A stretch of 64,000 bases of DNA from Lachnospiraceae bacterium AB2028 (GCA_000621425.1 KK211275.1:474523-538522); one strand, 5' to 3'; counted from the first letter of the stretch, positions 27,691 to 35,302 are shown. Program-made: numbers and translations. Notes: a model not told the origin generated them from the sequence alone.

Positions 27691-28899
27691 ATGGTTAAAG
27701 CAGCAGTTTTGGGATACGGAACAGTAGGAAGCGGCGTTGTGCAGGTCATAGAGGAAAATTCTGATGTGATTGCAGCGCATGGCGTTGATTTGCATGTAAA
27801 ATATATTCTGGATCTGAGGGACTTCCCCGGAGACAAATATGAAAGCCTTGTCACACATGATTTTGAAGACATCATTAAAGATGATGAAGTCAAGGTTGTA
27901 TGTGAGGCTATGGGCGGCGTAGAGCCTGCATTTACATTCTCAAAGAGGGCACTGGAAGCAGGAAAGAGTGTCTGCACTTCCAATAAAGAGCTTGTAGCAG
28001 CTAAGGGTGCAGAGCTTATGCGGATTGCAAAGGAAAACAATGCAAATTACCTTTTTGAGGCAAGCGTTGGCGGCGGCATTCCTATTATAAGAACATTAAA
28101 TGATGCTCTTACAGCAGAACGTATAGAGAGTATCAAGGGCATACTCAACGGTACAACAAACTACATCTTAACCAAGATGGAGCGTGAAGGTGCTGATTTT
28201 GATGCTGTATTAAAGGAAGCACAGGACAAGGGCTATGCAGAGAGAAATCCCGAAGCTGATGTTGAAGGACATGATGCATGCAGGAAGATGGCAATCCTTG
28301 TATCCCTTGTATCACACAAGAGAGCTAACTGGGAGCAGATAAAGACAGAAGGAATAACAAAGATCACTCCTGTTGATTTCAAGTATGCACATAAGCTGGG
28401 ACGCACCATAAAGCTGATCGCAATGTGCCAGAAGACCGATAAGGGCTTTTATGCAATAGTTTCACCCAGGATGATAGACAAGGATGAACCTATCAACTGC
28501 GCACAGGATGTATTCAATGCGGTGCTAGTTCATTCTGATATGCTGGATGATTCCTTATATTACGGAAGAGGAGCCGGAAAGCTTCCTACCGCATCTGCAG
28601 TTGTGGGTGATGCTGTAGAGCTGGCAAAACATGTGGGCGAGCATTTCAGCGCCGGATGGTCTGAAGAAACTGAAGAGCTTGTTGATATAAACAATGTTGA
28701 ATTTTCATATTTCGTAAGGCTTGGCGGAAGCTTTGCTGACAGAAGGGATGAGCTCACTGCAGCTTTCGGTGAGGTAAGCGAAGTTGATGCAGGAGTCGAA
28801 GGCGAGTTTGGTGTAATAACCAAGCCGGTAAGCGAGGGCAGCTTTAAGCCTGCTTTCGATAAGCTTGCCGACGTAAAGGGTTATATTAGACTCGGCTGA
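27691..28899 (+). CDS. hom: homoserine dehydrogenase
   Basis: NAD(P)H-dependent reduction of aspartate semialdehyde to homoserine, the branch toward threonine and methionine. The nucleotide-binding motif is LGYGTVGSGVV at residues 7-17. The catalytic domain shows TSNKELVAAKG, EASVGGGIPIIRTL, the substrate-binding GILNGTTNYILTKM and DVEGHDACRKM. At 402 residues it is somewhat shorter than the 430-440 of Gram-positive enzymes with a full ACT domain; only about 50 residues follow the catalytic part, so feedback control may be reduced or different. AAAGGAGAG precedes the ATG. It sits 81 bp upstream of lysC, and the two enzymes act in the same pathway. Confidence 0.95.
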   Translation: MVKAAVLGYGTVGSGVVQVIEENSDVIAAHGVDLHVKYILDLRDFPGDKYESLVTHDFEDIIKDDEVKVVCEAMGGVEPAFTFSKRALEAGKSVCTSNKELVAAKGAELMRIAKENNANYLFEASVGGGIPIIRTLNDALTAERIESIKGILNGTTNYILTKMEREGADFDAVLKEAQDKGYAERNPEADVEGHDACRKMAILVSLVSHKRANWEQIKTEGITKITPVDFKYAHKLGRTIKLIAMCQKTDKGFYAIVSPRMIDKDEPINCAQDVFNAVLVHSDMLDDSLYYGRGAGKLPTASAVVGDAVELAKHVGEHFSAGWSEETEELVDINNVEFSYFVRLGGSFADRRDELTAAFGEVSEVDAGVEGEFGVITKPVSEGSFKPAFDKLADVKGYIRLG

Positions 28900-28980
28900 T
28901 TTTAGACAGGTTTCGGAACGGTATTCATGCTTACGGGCATAAATTATATACAGCCGTAAAATACGGCATAGGAGGAAAAG

Positions 28981-30192
28981 ATGCTGATCGTAAAGAAGTT
29001 CGGCGGAACATCGGTGGCAAATAAGGAACGTATCTACAATGTCTGCCGCAGATGTATCGAAGATTACAAAAAAGGAAACAGTGTAGTGGTTGTTCTTTCC
29101 GCTATGGGAAAGATGACGGATGTGCTTATCGAACAGGCTAAGGACATCAACCCCAATCCGTCCAGAAGAGAAATGGACATGCTGCTTACAACAGGTGAGC
29201 AGACATCTGTTGCTCTTGCTGCAATGGCATTTGATGCTTTAGGTGTACCTGCTGTATCTCTTAATGCTTTCCAGGTGGCAATGCATACAACATCCACTTA
29301 TTCAAATGCAAGACTTAAGAGGATCGATACCGAGCGCATCACGCATGAGCTTGACCAGAAGAAGATCGTTATCGTTACCGGTTTCCAGGGAATTAATAAA
29401 TACGGTGATTACACAACCCTTGGACGCGGCGGCTCTGATACAACCGCTGTTGCACTTGCTGCAGCACTTAAGGCTGATGCCTGCGAAATCTATACTGACG
29501 TGGATGGCGTTTATACTGCCGATCCGAGAGTAGTCAAGAATGCAAGAAAGCTTGATGAGATCACATATGATGAGATGCTCGATCTGGCAACCCTGGGTGC
29601 AGGCGTACTGCACAACAGGTCAGTTGAGCTTGCAAAGAAATACGGCGTACAGCTTGTAGTACGCTCCAGTCTTACAAATGAAGAAGGAACAGTCGTTAAG
29701 GAGGAAGTAAAAGTGGAGAGAATGTTGATCAGCGGTGTTGCATCGGATAAAAATTGTGCAAAGATTTCCGTTATAGGTTTGAGCGATAAGCCGGGTGCTG
29801 CTTTCAGGCTTTTTGATGCACTTGCCCAGGCTAATATAAACGTAGATATGATACTTCAGTCTGTTGGCCGTGACGGCGAGCAGGATATCGCATTTACAGT
29901 AGTAGGTGATTACGCCGATGATGCAATGAAGGTTATCGAGGACAGCAGAAAGCGTATCGGATATGAGAAGGTAAGCCTTGAGACAGGCGTTGCAAAGGTT
30001 TCCGTAGTAGGTGCCGGTATGATGAGCAATCCCGGTGTTGCTGCAAAGATGTTTGAATGTCTCTACAATTCAAATATCAACATCAAGATGATCTCTACAT
30101 CCGAGATCCGTGTAACTGTTCTTATTGACGAGAAGGAAGTTGATAAGGCTATGAATGCGGCTCATGAGATCTTCGGACTGGATGAGGCGTAA
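28981..30192 (+). CDS. lysC: aspartate kinase
   Basis: First enzyme of the aspartate pathway (lysine, threonine, methionine). The kinase signature VKKFGGTSVAN is at residues 4-14. ATP and aspartate contacts lie in TTLGRGGSDTTAVALAAALK and YTDVDGVYTADPR. Two ACT domains at the C terminus (about 265-403, ISVIGLSDKPGAAFRLF and VSVVGAGMMSNPGVAAKMF) mark the monofunctional, lysine and/or threonine regulated type. Length is 403 residues, the normal size. AGGAGGAAAAG precedes the ATG. A short perfect hairpin (GCCGTA 28953-28958 with TACGGC 28962-28967) lies just upstream of the ribosome binding site. No lysine riboswitch fits in the 81-bp gap. Confidence 0.96.
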   Translation: MLIVKKFGGTSVANKERIYNVCRRCIEDYKKGNSVVVVLSAMGKMTDVLIEQAKDINPNPSRREMDMLLTTGEQTSVALAAMAFDALGVPAVSLNAFQVAMHTTSTYSNARLKRIDTERITHELDQKKIVIVTGFQGINKYGDYTTLGRGGSDTTAVALAAALKADACEIYTDVDGVYTADPRVVKNARKLDEITYDEMLDLATLGAGVLHNRSVELAKKYGVQLVVRSSLTNEEGTVVKEEVKVERMLISGVASDKNCAKISVIGLSDKPGAAFRLFDALAQANINVDMILQSVGRDGEQDIAFTVVGDYADDAMKVIEDSRKRIGYEKVSLETGVAKVSVVGAGMMSNPGVAAKMFECLYNSNINIKMISTSEIRVTVLIDEKEVDKAMNAAHEIFGLDEA

Positions 30193-30232
30193 ATTCTTCC
30201 TGTTTATTTAGAATTAAGATATGAGTGTATGA

Positions 30233-30270
30233 AAACCGTGGTTCGTGTGAACCGCGGTTTTTTGTTTTTT
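30233..30270 (+). terminator. intrinsic terminator of hom-lysC
   Basis: A 12-bp stem (30233-30244 with 30249-30260, one G-T pair), GTGT loop and a long T-run (GGTTTTTTGTTTTTT). Confidence 0.9.
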
Positions 30271-30352
30271 CCGCTGCTATGGTCGTTCGCCGTGAGACGC
30301 TATACGGCAGGGTATACATAAACTGAGCACAGGTGATTCGATTACATTTGTT

Positions 30353-30382
30353 TTGAGAACCGAAAAGAGTTCAATGTATAAT
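30353..30382 (+). promoter_or_regulatory. upstream promoter P1 of the large RNA
   Basis: TTGAGA at 30353-30358, an 18-bp spacer and TATAAT at 30377-30382. The -35 sits in an imperfect inverted repeat, TTGAGAAC...GTTCAA (30353-30360 and 30369-30374). The only downstream candidate is the structured RNA. Confidence 0.5.
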
Positions 30383-30436
30383 TTGTGAGATTAAGGTAAA
30401 AAGAGTAAAAAAATAAAAAAATAATTCAAAAAAGTG

Positions 30437-30467
30437 TTGACAATTTATTTTATTGTGGTAGTATATA
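30437..30467 (+). promoter_or_regulatory. strong promoter P2 of the large RNA
   Basis: A consensus TTGACA at 30437-30442 is followed 16 bp later by TAGTAT (30459-30464) or 19 bp later by TATATA (30462-30467). The A-run and GTG before the -35 and the GTAGTAT around the -10 closely resemble the tRNA-Gly promoter at 32562-32590, suggesting a strongly expressed stable RNA. Confidence 0.75.
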
Positions 30468-30469
30468 GA

Positions 30470-30976
30470 TAACAACAACAGAGAGTTGTTGATAACATAT
30501 AAAGAGAAAGGCGGAACAATTGCACTGATGATGAAACTGGTCAGATCAGCAAAGTTGTCAAGGATCACTTAGAATAGGAGGTACGGACCGCCCAAGCATT
30601 AAGTAAAGTATCTTAGGTGTTCATCCCTGAAGAAATGTAGAGAACACCCTGTGACGAGAAAGCAGGAACAACTCGATTGAATGACGGGATATATCCGGGA
30701 GGTACAGGAGTCGAAGAGAGCAAGCTTATTTAAGGTTCATCAAGGGAGAAAGCGGTGAGTTGAAAAGGTATCATCGCAGTTTAGAGAACAAAGATGGAGG
30801 ATGATAGGCAGGGCGAATTCGATAGCAGGTCAATTGAATAAGGTTGAGTCCTTGAAGTAAAATTCAGTGAAAGGACGAAGGATTCTCAATTAGGAGGTAA
30901 AGTCCATTGGACATTGAGTCACAGTAAGAGCCCTTGCAGATCGTGAACAGATGATTTGTAAGGGCTCTTATTTTTG
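30470..30976 (+). ncRNA. large structured noncoding RNA (about 505 nt), class unassigned
   Basis: Between a strong promoter and a strong terminator lie about 500 nt without a credible ORF. Nested complementarity is dense. CAACAAC (30473-30479) pairs with GTTGTTG (30485-30491). GGCGG (30510-30514) pairs with CCGCC (30588-30592) and encloses ACAATTGC/GCAAAGTTGT (30516-30523, 30549-30558) and TGAT/ATCA. GGTGTTC (30616-30622) pairs with GAACACC (30642-30648), and TATCATC (30769-30775) with GATGATA (30801-30807). GTCCTT...AAGGAC forms a helix near 30848-30875, and CTCAAT/ATTGAG encloses GTCC/GGAC near 30884-30918. GGAGG recurs four times beside helices. It lacks tmRNA ends, RNase P conserved regions and the SRP tetraloop region. 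Size and likely host group fit the ornate large RNAs such as ROOL, but I cannot match its sequence to that class. Confidence 0.75.
30926..30976 (+). terminator. intrinsic terminator of the large RNA
   Basis: A 13-bp stem with one G-T pair (30926-30938 with 30957-30969, core AGAGCCCTT/AAGGGCTCT) is followed by ATTTTTG. Confidence 0.9.
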
Positions 30977-31044
30977 CTTTCTGCTGGGTTACAGAAAATT
31001 TTTATGTTTACTCCAATATAAGTATGGCAGATGGAAAATTACTA

Positions 31045-31053
31045 TGGTATAAT
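31045..31053 (+). promoter_or_regulatory. extended -10 promoter of the GH3 gene
   Basis: TGGTATAAT at 31045-31053 is a perfect extended -10 (TGn plus TATAAT). The matching -35 position (31025-31030, TGGCAG) is weak. The leader would be about 90 nt. Confidence 0.55.
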
Positions 31054-31148
31054 TAAGCTTGTTTTTCGTAAAAAGTAGTAAGTTTTATGTGGGAAAGCAG
31101 TAAACAAATACAGAATAGTTATATTGGATATAGAATAAGAGTAAAACC

Positions 31149-32510
31149 ATGAAAAAAAACGATAAAAAAAGCACATCGGAATCGCGCAGAAAGATAAGGC
31201 GCAGGCGTCAGATGAGAAATCAGGTGCTGGCATATCTGCTCCTTGTAGTTATAATGTTTTGCATCGGACTTGGTGGATATTATGGCGTAAGAAAGCTGGC
31301 AGATTTCTTCAATGAAAAGCGTGCGGAGACTGAGGCTAGGATTTCCGAAAATCTGGCTACCACACCTTCCGTATCCGAAGAGGAGGCTGTTATTTCCACA
31401 CCTGACAATATAGAAGTTGTTTCTGAAGATTCTATTTCGGAGGATACACCGGAGGAATCTTCTGTTGATCCGGATATTCTGGCTGTTATAGAGTCATTGA
31501 GTGTTGAAGAAAAAGCCGGTGCGCTTATAATGACGACACCGGAGGCACTTACCGGAGTAACTGCTGCGACACAGGCGGGGGAGGGAACAAAAGCTGCTCT
31601 TGAAAAATATCCTGTAGGCATTTTAATCTATGATAAGGATAACTGGGTTGATTCTGAACAGTTTAAGACGCTTATATCAAAAACGAAGGATCTTTATGCC
31701 GAGGCTTATGCGTCTGAAAACGAACTGCAAAGCTTGCTTGTGGCTGTCAAGGAAGATGGCAGTATAAATAAAACCATCAACTTGGATAATGAAATAAGTT
31801 CTGCACCGGAGCTTGGATCGTCTGGAGATAATAACAATGCTTATCAGGCTTATCTTGCTATTGGATCAGCATTGAATGAATACAACATTGATATGGATAT
31901 AGCGCCTTTGTGTGATGTAGCTATAGAAGGGTCCTACGAAACCAACGCATCTTTTGGATCGGATGCCGACATCGTGGCATCCATGGCCGGTTCAGCAGTG
32001 TCGGCGCTTTCAGATCAGAATATAGTTTCATGTATTTATACTTTCCCCGGCCAGGGGGCTCTGAGTGCTGCACCTAAGGGTGGGATGACCGAAACAGACA
32101 AGACGCTTGACGAACTTCGGGAATTTGATTATAAGCCATTTGAATCAGCTGTAAACGAAGGTGCCGGAGTCATAATGGTAGGTAATCTTGCAATTAGTGA
32201 TTCAGATGGTAATTCTATTCCTGCATATATATCCGAATCGCTTATTAATGATGATATACGCGGACAGCTTGGCTTTGCCGGGGTGATAATTACAGATGAC
32301 CTGGCTGTTATTGCCAAGGATGCTGAGTATTCACAGCAGGAGGCAGCTCTTAGAGCGATAAATGCAGGCGTTGATATGGTTTATATAAGTTCTGATTTTG
32401 AGGTAACATACCAGTACCTGATAGATTCCATAAACGACGGCGCTATTACGGAAGACCGGCTTAATGATGCTTTGGTTCATATTTATTCTATGAAGAAAAA
32501 TGCTCTTTGA
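31149..32510 (+). CDS. membrane-anchored glycoside hydrolase family 3 (NagZ-like) protein with altered catalytic dyad
   Basis: The product has 453 residues. A basic N terminus and one helix (about 27-50) anchor it, followed by a Ser/Glu-rich linker. From about residue 115 the GH3 N-terminal barrel is recognisable: LSVEEKAGALIMTTPEAL, YPVGILIYDKDN, YNIDMDIAPLCDVA, and GFAGVIITDDLAV with the nucleophile region Asp383-Asp384, then ALRAINAGVDMVYIS. In NagZ-type beta-N-acetylhexosaminidases the acid-base dyad sits in KHFPGHGDT. Here the segment reads YTFPGQGAL (Gln302, Ala304), so the His and Asp are gone. The fold is kept but the usual mechanism probably is not; it may bind rather than cleave wall sugars, or use another acid. 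No good ribosome binding site precedes the ATG. Confidence 0.82.
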   Translation: MKKNDKKSTSESRRKIRRRRQMRNQVLAYLLLVVIMFCIGLGGYYGVRKLADFFNEKRAETEARISENLATTPSVSEEEAVISTPDNIEVVSEDSISEDTPEESSVDPDILAVIESLSVEEKAGALIMTTPEALTGVTAATQAGEGTKAALEKYPVGILIYDKDNWVDSEQFKTLISKTKDLYAEAYASENELQSLLVAVKEDGSINKTINLDNEISSAPELGSSGDNNNAYQAYLAIGSALNEYNIDMDIAPLCDVAIEGSYETNASFGSDADIVASMAGSAVSALSDQNIVSCIYTFPGQGALSAAPKGGMTETDKTLDELREFDYKPFESAVNEGAGVIMVGNLAISDSDGNSIPAYISESLINDDIRGQLGFAGVIITDDLAVIAKDAEYSQQEAALRAINAGVDMVYISSDFEVTYQYLIDSINDGAITEDRLNDALVHIYSMKKNAL

Positions 32511-32561
32511 TAATCCGGCATTTTTATTACTAAAATTTTTTGAAAAAATTAAAAAAAGTGT

Positions 32562-32590
32562 TTGACAAATATATATGCTTGTAGTATTAT
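32562..32590 (+). promoter_or_regulatory. tRNA-Gly promoter
   Basis: TTGACA at 32562-32567, a 17-bp spacer and TATTAT at 32585-32590, preceded by an A-rich tract. It is one of the strongest promoters in the window. Confidence 0.85.
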
Positions 32591-32617
32591 AACTTTGTTG
32601 GCGTAAGTCACAGAGAT

Positions 32618-32690
32618 GCGATAGTGGTGCAGTTGGTAGCACGCGACCTTGCCAAGGTTGAGCTCGCGGGTTCGAGTCCCGTCTATCGCT
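32618..32690 (+). tRNA. tRNA-Gly (anticodon GCC)
   Basis: The acceptor stem GCGATAG pairs with CTATCGC, with discriminator T at 32690. The anticodon loop TTGCCAA carries GCC at 32651-32653, and the T-loop is GGTTCGAGTCC. CCA is not encoded. The gene has its own promoter and terminator. Confidence 0.97.
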
Positions 32691-32697
32691 CGAAAAG

Positions 32698-32723
32698 CTC
32701 CGATATAGTATCGGAGTTTTTTT
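32698..32723 (+). terminator. tRNA-Gly terminator
   Basis: An 8-bp stem (CTCCGATA 32698-32705 with TATCGGAG 32709-32716), TAG loop and seven T. Confidence 0.9.
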
Positions 32724-32785
32724 ATTCACAAATTATTTGTTTTAGCGGTGATGAATTTTTATTTTCGTTAACAGGATTGCGAAGA

Positions 32786-34186
32786 ATGAAAGATATTATA
32801 AAAAAGCATTATGATCTGTTGACTGTAGCACTTCTTTCTATATATATTCTTTTTTTCTACGGCGATAAAACGCCTGTTATGTTCAATGATTCCCAGGGGT
32901 ATATTGATCTTGCTGTTTTTCGCTCACCGCTATATCCGCTTTGGCTTTTGTTTTTCAGGAAGACAGTGGGAGCTGATTATTTGCAGACTGTTATTTTGGC
33001 CCAGAGCATACTTGCGTTTCTGTCGGTATTGCTCGTCTTATATATAATGAAATTTTTATTCGGTTACAAATCCTGGTTAACGTTTGGGTTATGGCCTTTT
33101 GTTATTTATCCTTATGTAGCAGGATTAACGGACGGTGTAATGTACAACCGGACAGTCCTTACTGAAGGCTTAAGCTATCCCTTGTTTTATCTGTATATGA
33201 CCTTCTTCCTGTATTCACTTGTCAAAAGGAACGGGAAGTTTCTTCTTTTTTCATTTATGTTATCCGGGCTTATGATGGTTCTTCGGGGGCAGATGCGGGT
33301 GACACTGGTTTTTAGCCTCCTTCTTGGTATATATCTTTTTGCAGTATCGCTGATTGAAAAAAAGAAAACGGCCGATAGCGGGGAGTCTGCGAAGAAAAAT
33401 ACTCCCGTCCGGTTTGCAGTTATCGTACTGGCCGGAGCTCTGTTTGCAGTGATTTTTTCAAAAACATTTAATTTTGTATATACGACAGCTGTTCATGGAG
33501 AGAATTATGAACCGGAATTCGAGAACACAAGCATGATGATTAATTTTCTGTACTGCGCAGATGAAAAAGATTCAGAGCTGTTTAAAGATGATGAGGATTA
33601 TGATTTTATAAAAAGGGCATTTGATAAGACATTTGAAAGCGGATATATATATGCAAACAGGGGAACAACCCTGGCTGAACGAAATGATCACCTCATGGAT
33701 GCTAATCTTTATTTAAAACTGCACATGTTCATTCCGGATGCGGAGGATTATTACGGTGCAAAAGGACTGACGGATGTTCAGGCATACAAAAAATATGAAG
33801 AAATTGCCGGAAGGATGGAAAAGGAGCTTATTCCCAGGCATTTATTCCAATGGCTTGGCGGATTCTTTTCGTTGTTCTTCTATGGAACTGCAAGCGCTGT
33901 ATTTTTCAGATTGTCAGTTTTCACTTCCTTATGCTATGTTGTCGCTTATGCTTTGATGTTTTCAGCAATAATACTTGCGGCTGTCTGCTTTTTTAAGAAA
34001 TGGGCTACGTATGCTGCTGAGTTTATGGCCTGCATGTGCATTATGGTAGTAGGCAACCTTGCTGTATGCTGCGCGGCTATTGGTGCGGTTGAAAGGTATC
34101 TTGCATATACCTGGGGATTGTTCTACGTGTCGGGGATTATTCTGATCTATAGTCTTATATTTAGAAAGAATAAAAAAGCCGAATAG
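32786..34186 (+). CDS. polytopic membrane protein, GT-C-like
   Basis: The product has 466 residues with about ten hydrophobic helices. An early extracytoplasmic loop reads MFNDSQGYIDLAVFRSPLYP, similar to the acidic first loop of GT-C glycosyltransferases (PMT/ArnT-like), which use lipid-linked sugars. A second soluble loop of about 130 residues (about 250-370) lies between helices. The similarity is general only and no family is certain. The frame opens further upstream through the tRNA-Gly gene; the ATG at 32786, with AGGA 10 bp before it, is the first sensible start. Transcription may come from readthrough of the tRNA unit, since no promoter is clear in the 62 bp after its terminator. Confidence 0.62.
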   Translation: MKDIIKKHYDLLTVALLSIYILFFYGDKTPVMFNDSQGYIDLAVFRSPLYPLWLLFFRKTVGADYLQTVILAQSILAFLSVLLVLYIMKFLFGYKSWLTFGLWPFVIYPYVAGLTDGVMYNRTVLTEGLSYPLFYLYMTFFLYSLVKRNGKFLLFSFMLSGLMMVLRGQMRVTLVFSLLLGIYLFAVSLIEKKKTADSGESAKKNTPVRFAVIVLAGALFAVIFSKTFNFVYTTAVHGENYEPEFENTSMMINFLYCADEKDSELFKDDEDYDFIKRAFDKTFESGYIYANRGTTLAERNDHLMDANLYLKLHMFIPDAEDYYGAKGLTDVQAYKKYEEIAGRMEKELIPRHLFQWLGGFFSLFFYGTASAVFFRLSVFTSLCYVVAYALMFSAIILAAVCFFKKWATYAAEFMACMCIMVVGNLAVCCAAIGAVERYLAYTWGLFYVSGIILIYSLIFRKNKKAE

Positions 34187-34265
34187 GGCTGTCTTTTATT
34201 TCGTTGTTTCGTCAAATTATCTATATAAAAGCTTTTTTCTTTGTGCTTTTTAGTTAGTTCTTATC

Positions 34266-34293
34266 TTGAAAGATAAAAAAATTATGTTATCCT
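34266..34293 (+). promoter_or_regulatory. candidate promoter of the HPr-like/greA pair
   Basis: TTGAAA at 34266-34271, a 16-bp spacer and TATCCT at 34288-34293. Confidence 0.45.
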
Positions 34294-34352
34294 AACATAT
34301 GTTGCGGATTCTATCCGCTGGACTGACAATAAAATATGAGAGGATACCCGGG

Positions 34353-34598
34353 ATGATCACTAAAACAATTCTTGTAGAAAAAGATATGGATATGGACATT
34401 ATTCCTTATCTGGTTCAGTCGGCTTGCCATTATGACTGCTCTTTAAAAATCAGCGAAGGCAATAAAGAAATCAATATGAAAAGCATCATGGGAATGACCG
34501 TTCTTAATCTTAAGAAAGGTACCAGCTTTGAACTTACAGCTGACGGTACAGACGAGATCAGGGCTGTGAATGAAATTTCAGGCTGTTTCGAGGAATAA
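34353..34598 (+). CDS. HPr-family protein lacking the phosphorylatable His (Crh-like)
   Basis: The product has 81 residues and aligns with HPr over its length: MITKTILVEK at the start, VQSACHYDCSLKIS in the middle, and the regulatory-site block INMKSIMGMTVLNLKKGT, then LTADGTDEIRAVNEI. The catalytic block GLHARPA is replaced by MDMDIIPY, so at the position of HPr His15 an ungapped alignment of the N terminus puts Asp15. The Ser46 equivalent (Ser44 in KSIMG) is kept. It therefore cannot relay phosphate in the sugar PTS but could be a target of HPr kinase, like Bacillus Crh, which has Gln at position 15. AGAGGA precedes the ATG at 34353. The stop is 3 bp before the greA start. Confidence 0.82.
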   Translation: MITKTILVEKDMDMDIIPYLVQSACHYDCSLKISEGNKEINMKSIMGMTVLNLKKGTSFELTADGTDEIRAVNEISGCFEE

Positions 34599-34601
34599 AA
34601 C

Positions 34602-35072
34602 TTGAAGTCACATCAGCTCACTCAGAAAGATATCGACAAGATAAAGGCTGAGATAGACTACCGCAAACTGGAGCTTAGGCCGGAACTTATAGAGGCTGTT
34701 AAGGTTGCCAGGGAGCAGGGGGACTTGAGCGAGAATTTTGAATATTATGCGGCTAAGCGTGAGAAGAACAAAAATGAAAGCCGTATAAGATCCTTGGAAA
34801 GGATGCTTAAGTTTTCAGTAGTGATAAATGAAGAGTCTGCAGGCGGCGGTGCAGGCATCGGTGATAAGATAAAGATAAGCTTTGATGCGGACGGTTTTAC
34901 TGATGAATATACGCTGGTGACTACGGTAGGTACAGATACCTTGAATAACTGCATCAGCATAGAGTCGCCTTTAGGCAGGGCTTTACGGGGACATAAAGCA
35001 GGCGATAATGTGAAAGTGAAACTGGAAGATGGAAGTAGCTTTGGTGTAACCGTGATAGAAATTAATAAATGA
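34602..35072 (+). CDS. greA: transcription elongation factor GreA
   Basis: Binds the secondary channel of RNA polymerase and stimulates cleavage of backtracked transcripts. The 156-residue length is normal. The N-terminal coiled coil carries the catalytic tip REQGDLSENFEYYAAKREK near residues 35-53, with the acidic DxxE pair. The C-terminal FKBP-like domain ends in IESPLGRALRGHKAGD and VKVKLEDGSSFGVTVIEI. The start is TTG: GAGGAAT lies 5 bp upstream and no ATG is available before the conserved region. That ribosome binding site is made of the last codons and stop of the HPr-like gene, so translation is coupled to it. Confidence 0.93.
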   Translation: MKSHQLTQKDIDKIKAEIDYRKLELRPELIEAVKVAREQGDLSENFEYYAAKREKNKNESRIRSLERMLKFSVVINEESAGGGAGIGDKIKISFDADGFTDEYTLVTTVGTDTLNNCISIESPLGRALRGHKAGDNVKVKLEDGSSFGVTVIEINK

Positions 35073-35080
35073 GTTTGATG

Positions 35081-35105
35081 CGGCGCTATACAGCGCCGTT
35101 TTTTT
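35081..35105 (+). terminator. intrinsic terminator after greA
   Basis: A 7-bp GC stem (CGGCGCT 35081-35087 with AGCGCCG 35092-35098), 4-nt loop and seven T. Confidence 0.92.
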
Positions 35106-35302
35106 GATGAAATGAACAAGCTTAAGATTGTGTATGGGTGAACAGAAGTTTGATATTCTATTGTGCCAGTGATCTGCCGCGTCGACAGGGTTAGTTTTTT
35201 ATTTATCAACGCATCACGGGGTTTGCGGGAGCTGTCATGGTCGAAAATACCGTTTTTATGATATATAGAGCTGCAGCAGGTAAACATAACAATATATAGA
35301 GG
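35106..35302. other. gene-free spacer
   Basis: Together with the promoter and leader that follow, this makes a 330-bp gap between greA and the 3D-domain gene. In these first 197 bp I see no ORF, tRNA or recognised riboswitch; a ydaO-type element was looked for because the next gene is a wall hydrolase-like protein, and was not found. Confidence 0.5.

Noticed and set aside
28900-28980. Lysine riboswitch upstream of lysC
   Set aside because: The gap is only 81 bp and contains a 6-bp hairpin; a lysine riboswitch needs about 170 nt.
30797-30862. 19-codon frame after GGAGG in the large RNA
   Set aside because: The ATG directly abuts the GGAGG (no spacing) and lies in a predicted helix (30801-30807).
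30470-30976. The large RNA as tmRNA, RNase P RNA, SRP RNA or a group I/II intron
   Set aside because: No tRNA-like ends, no RNase P conserved regions despite a GGAGGTAAAGTCC stretch at the 3' side, no SRP tetraloop region, no domain V or intron-encoded protein.
32624-32785. Extended N terminus of the membrane protein starting inside tRNA-Gly
   Set aside because: It would translate the tRNA gene and its terminator; the ATG at 32786 precedes the first hydrophobic helix.
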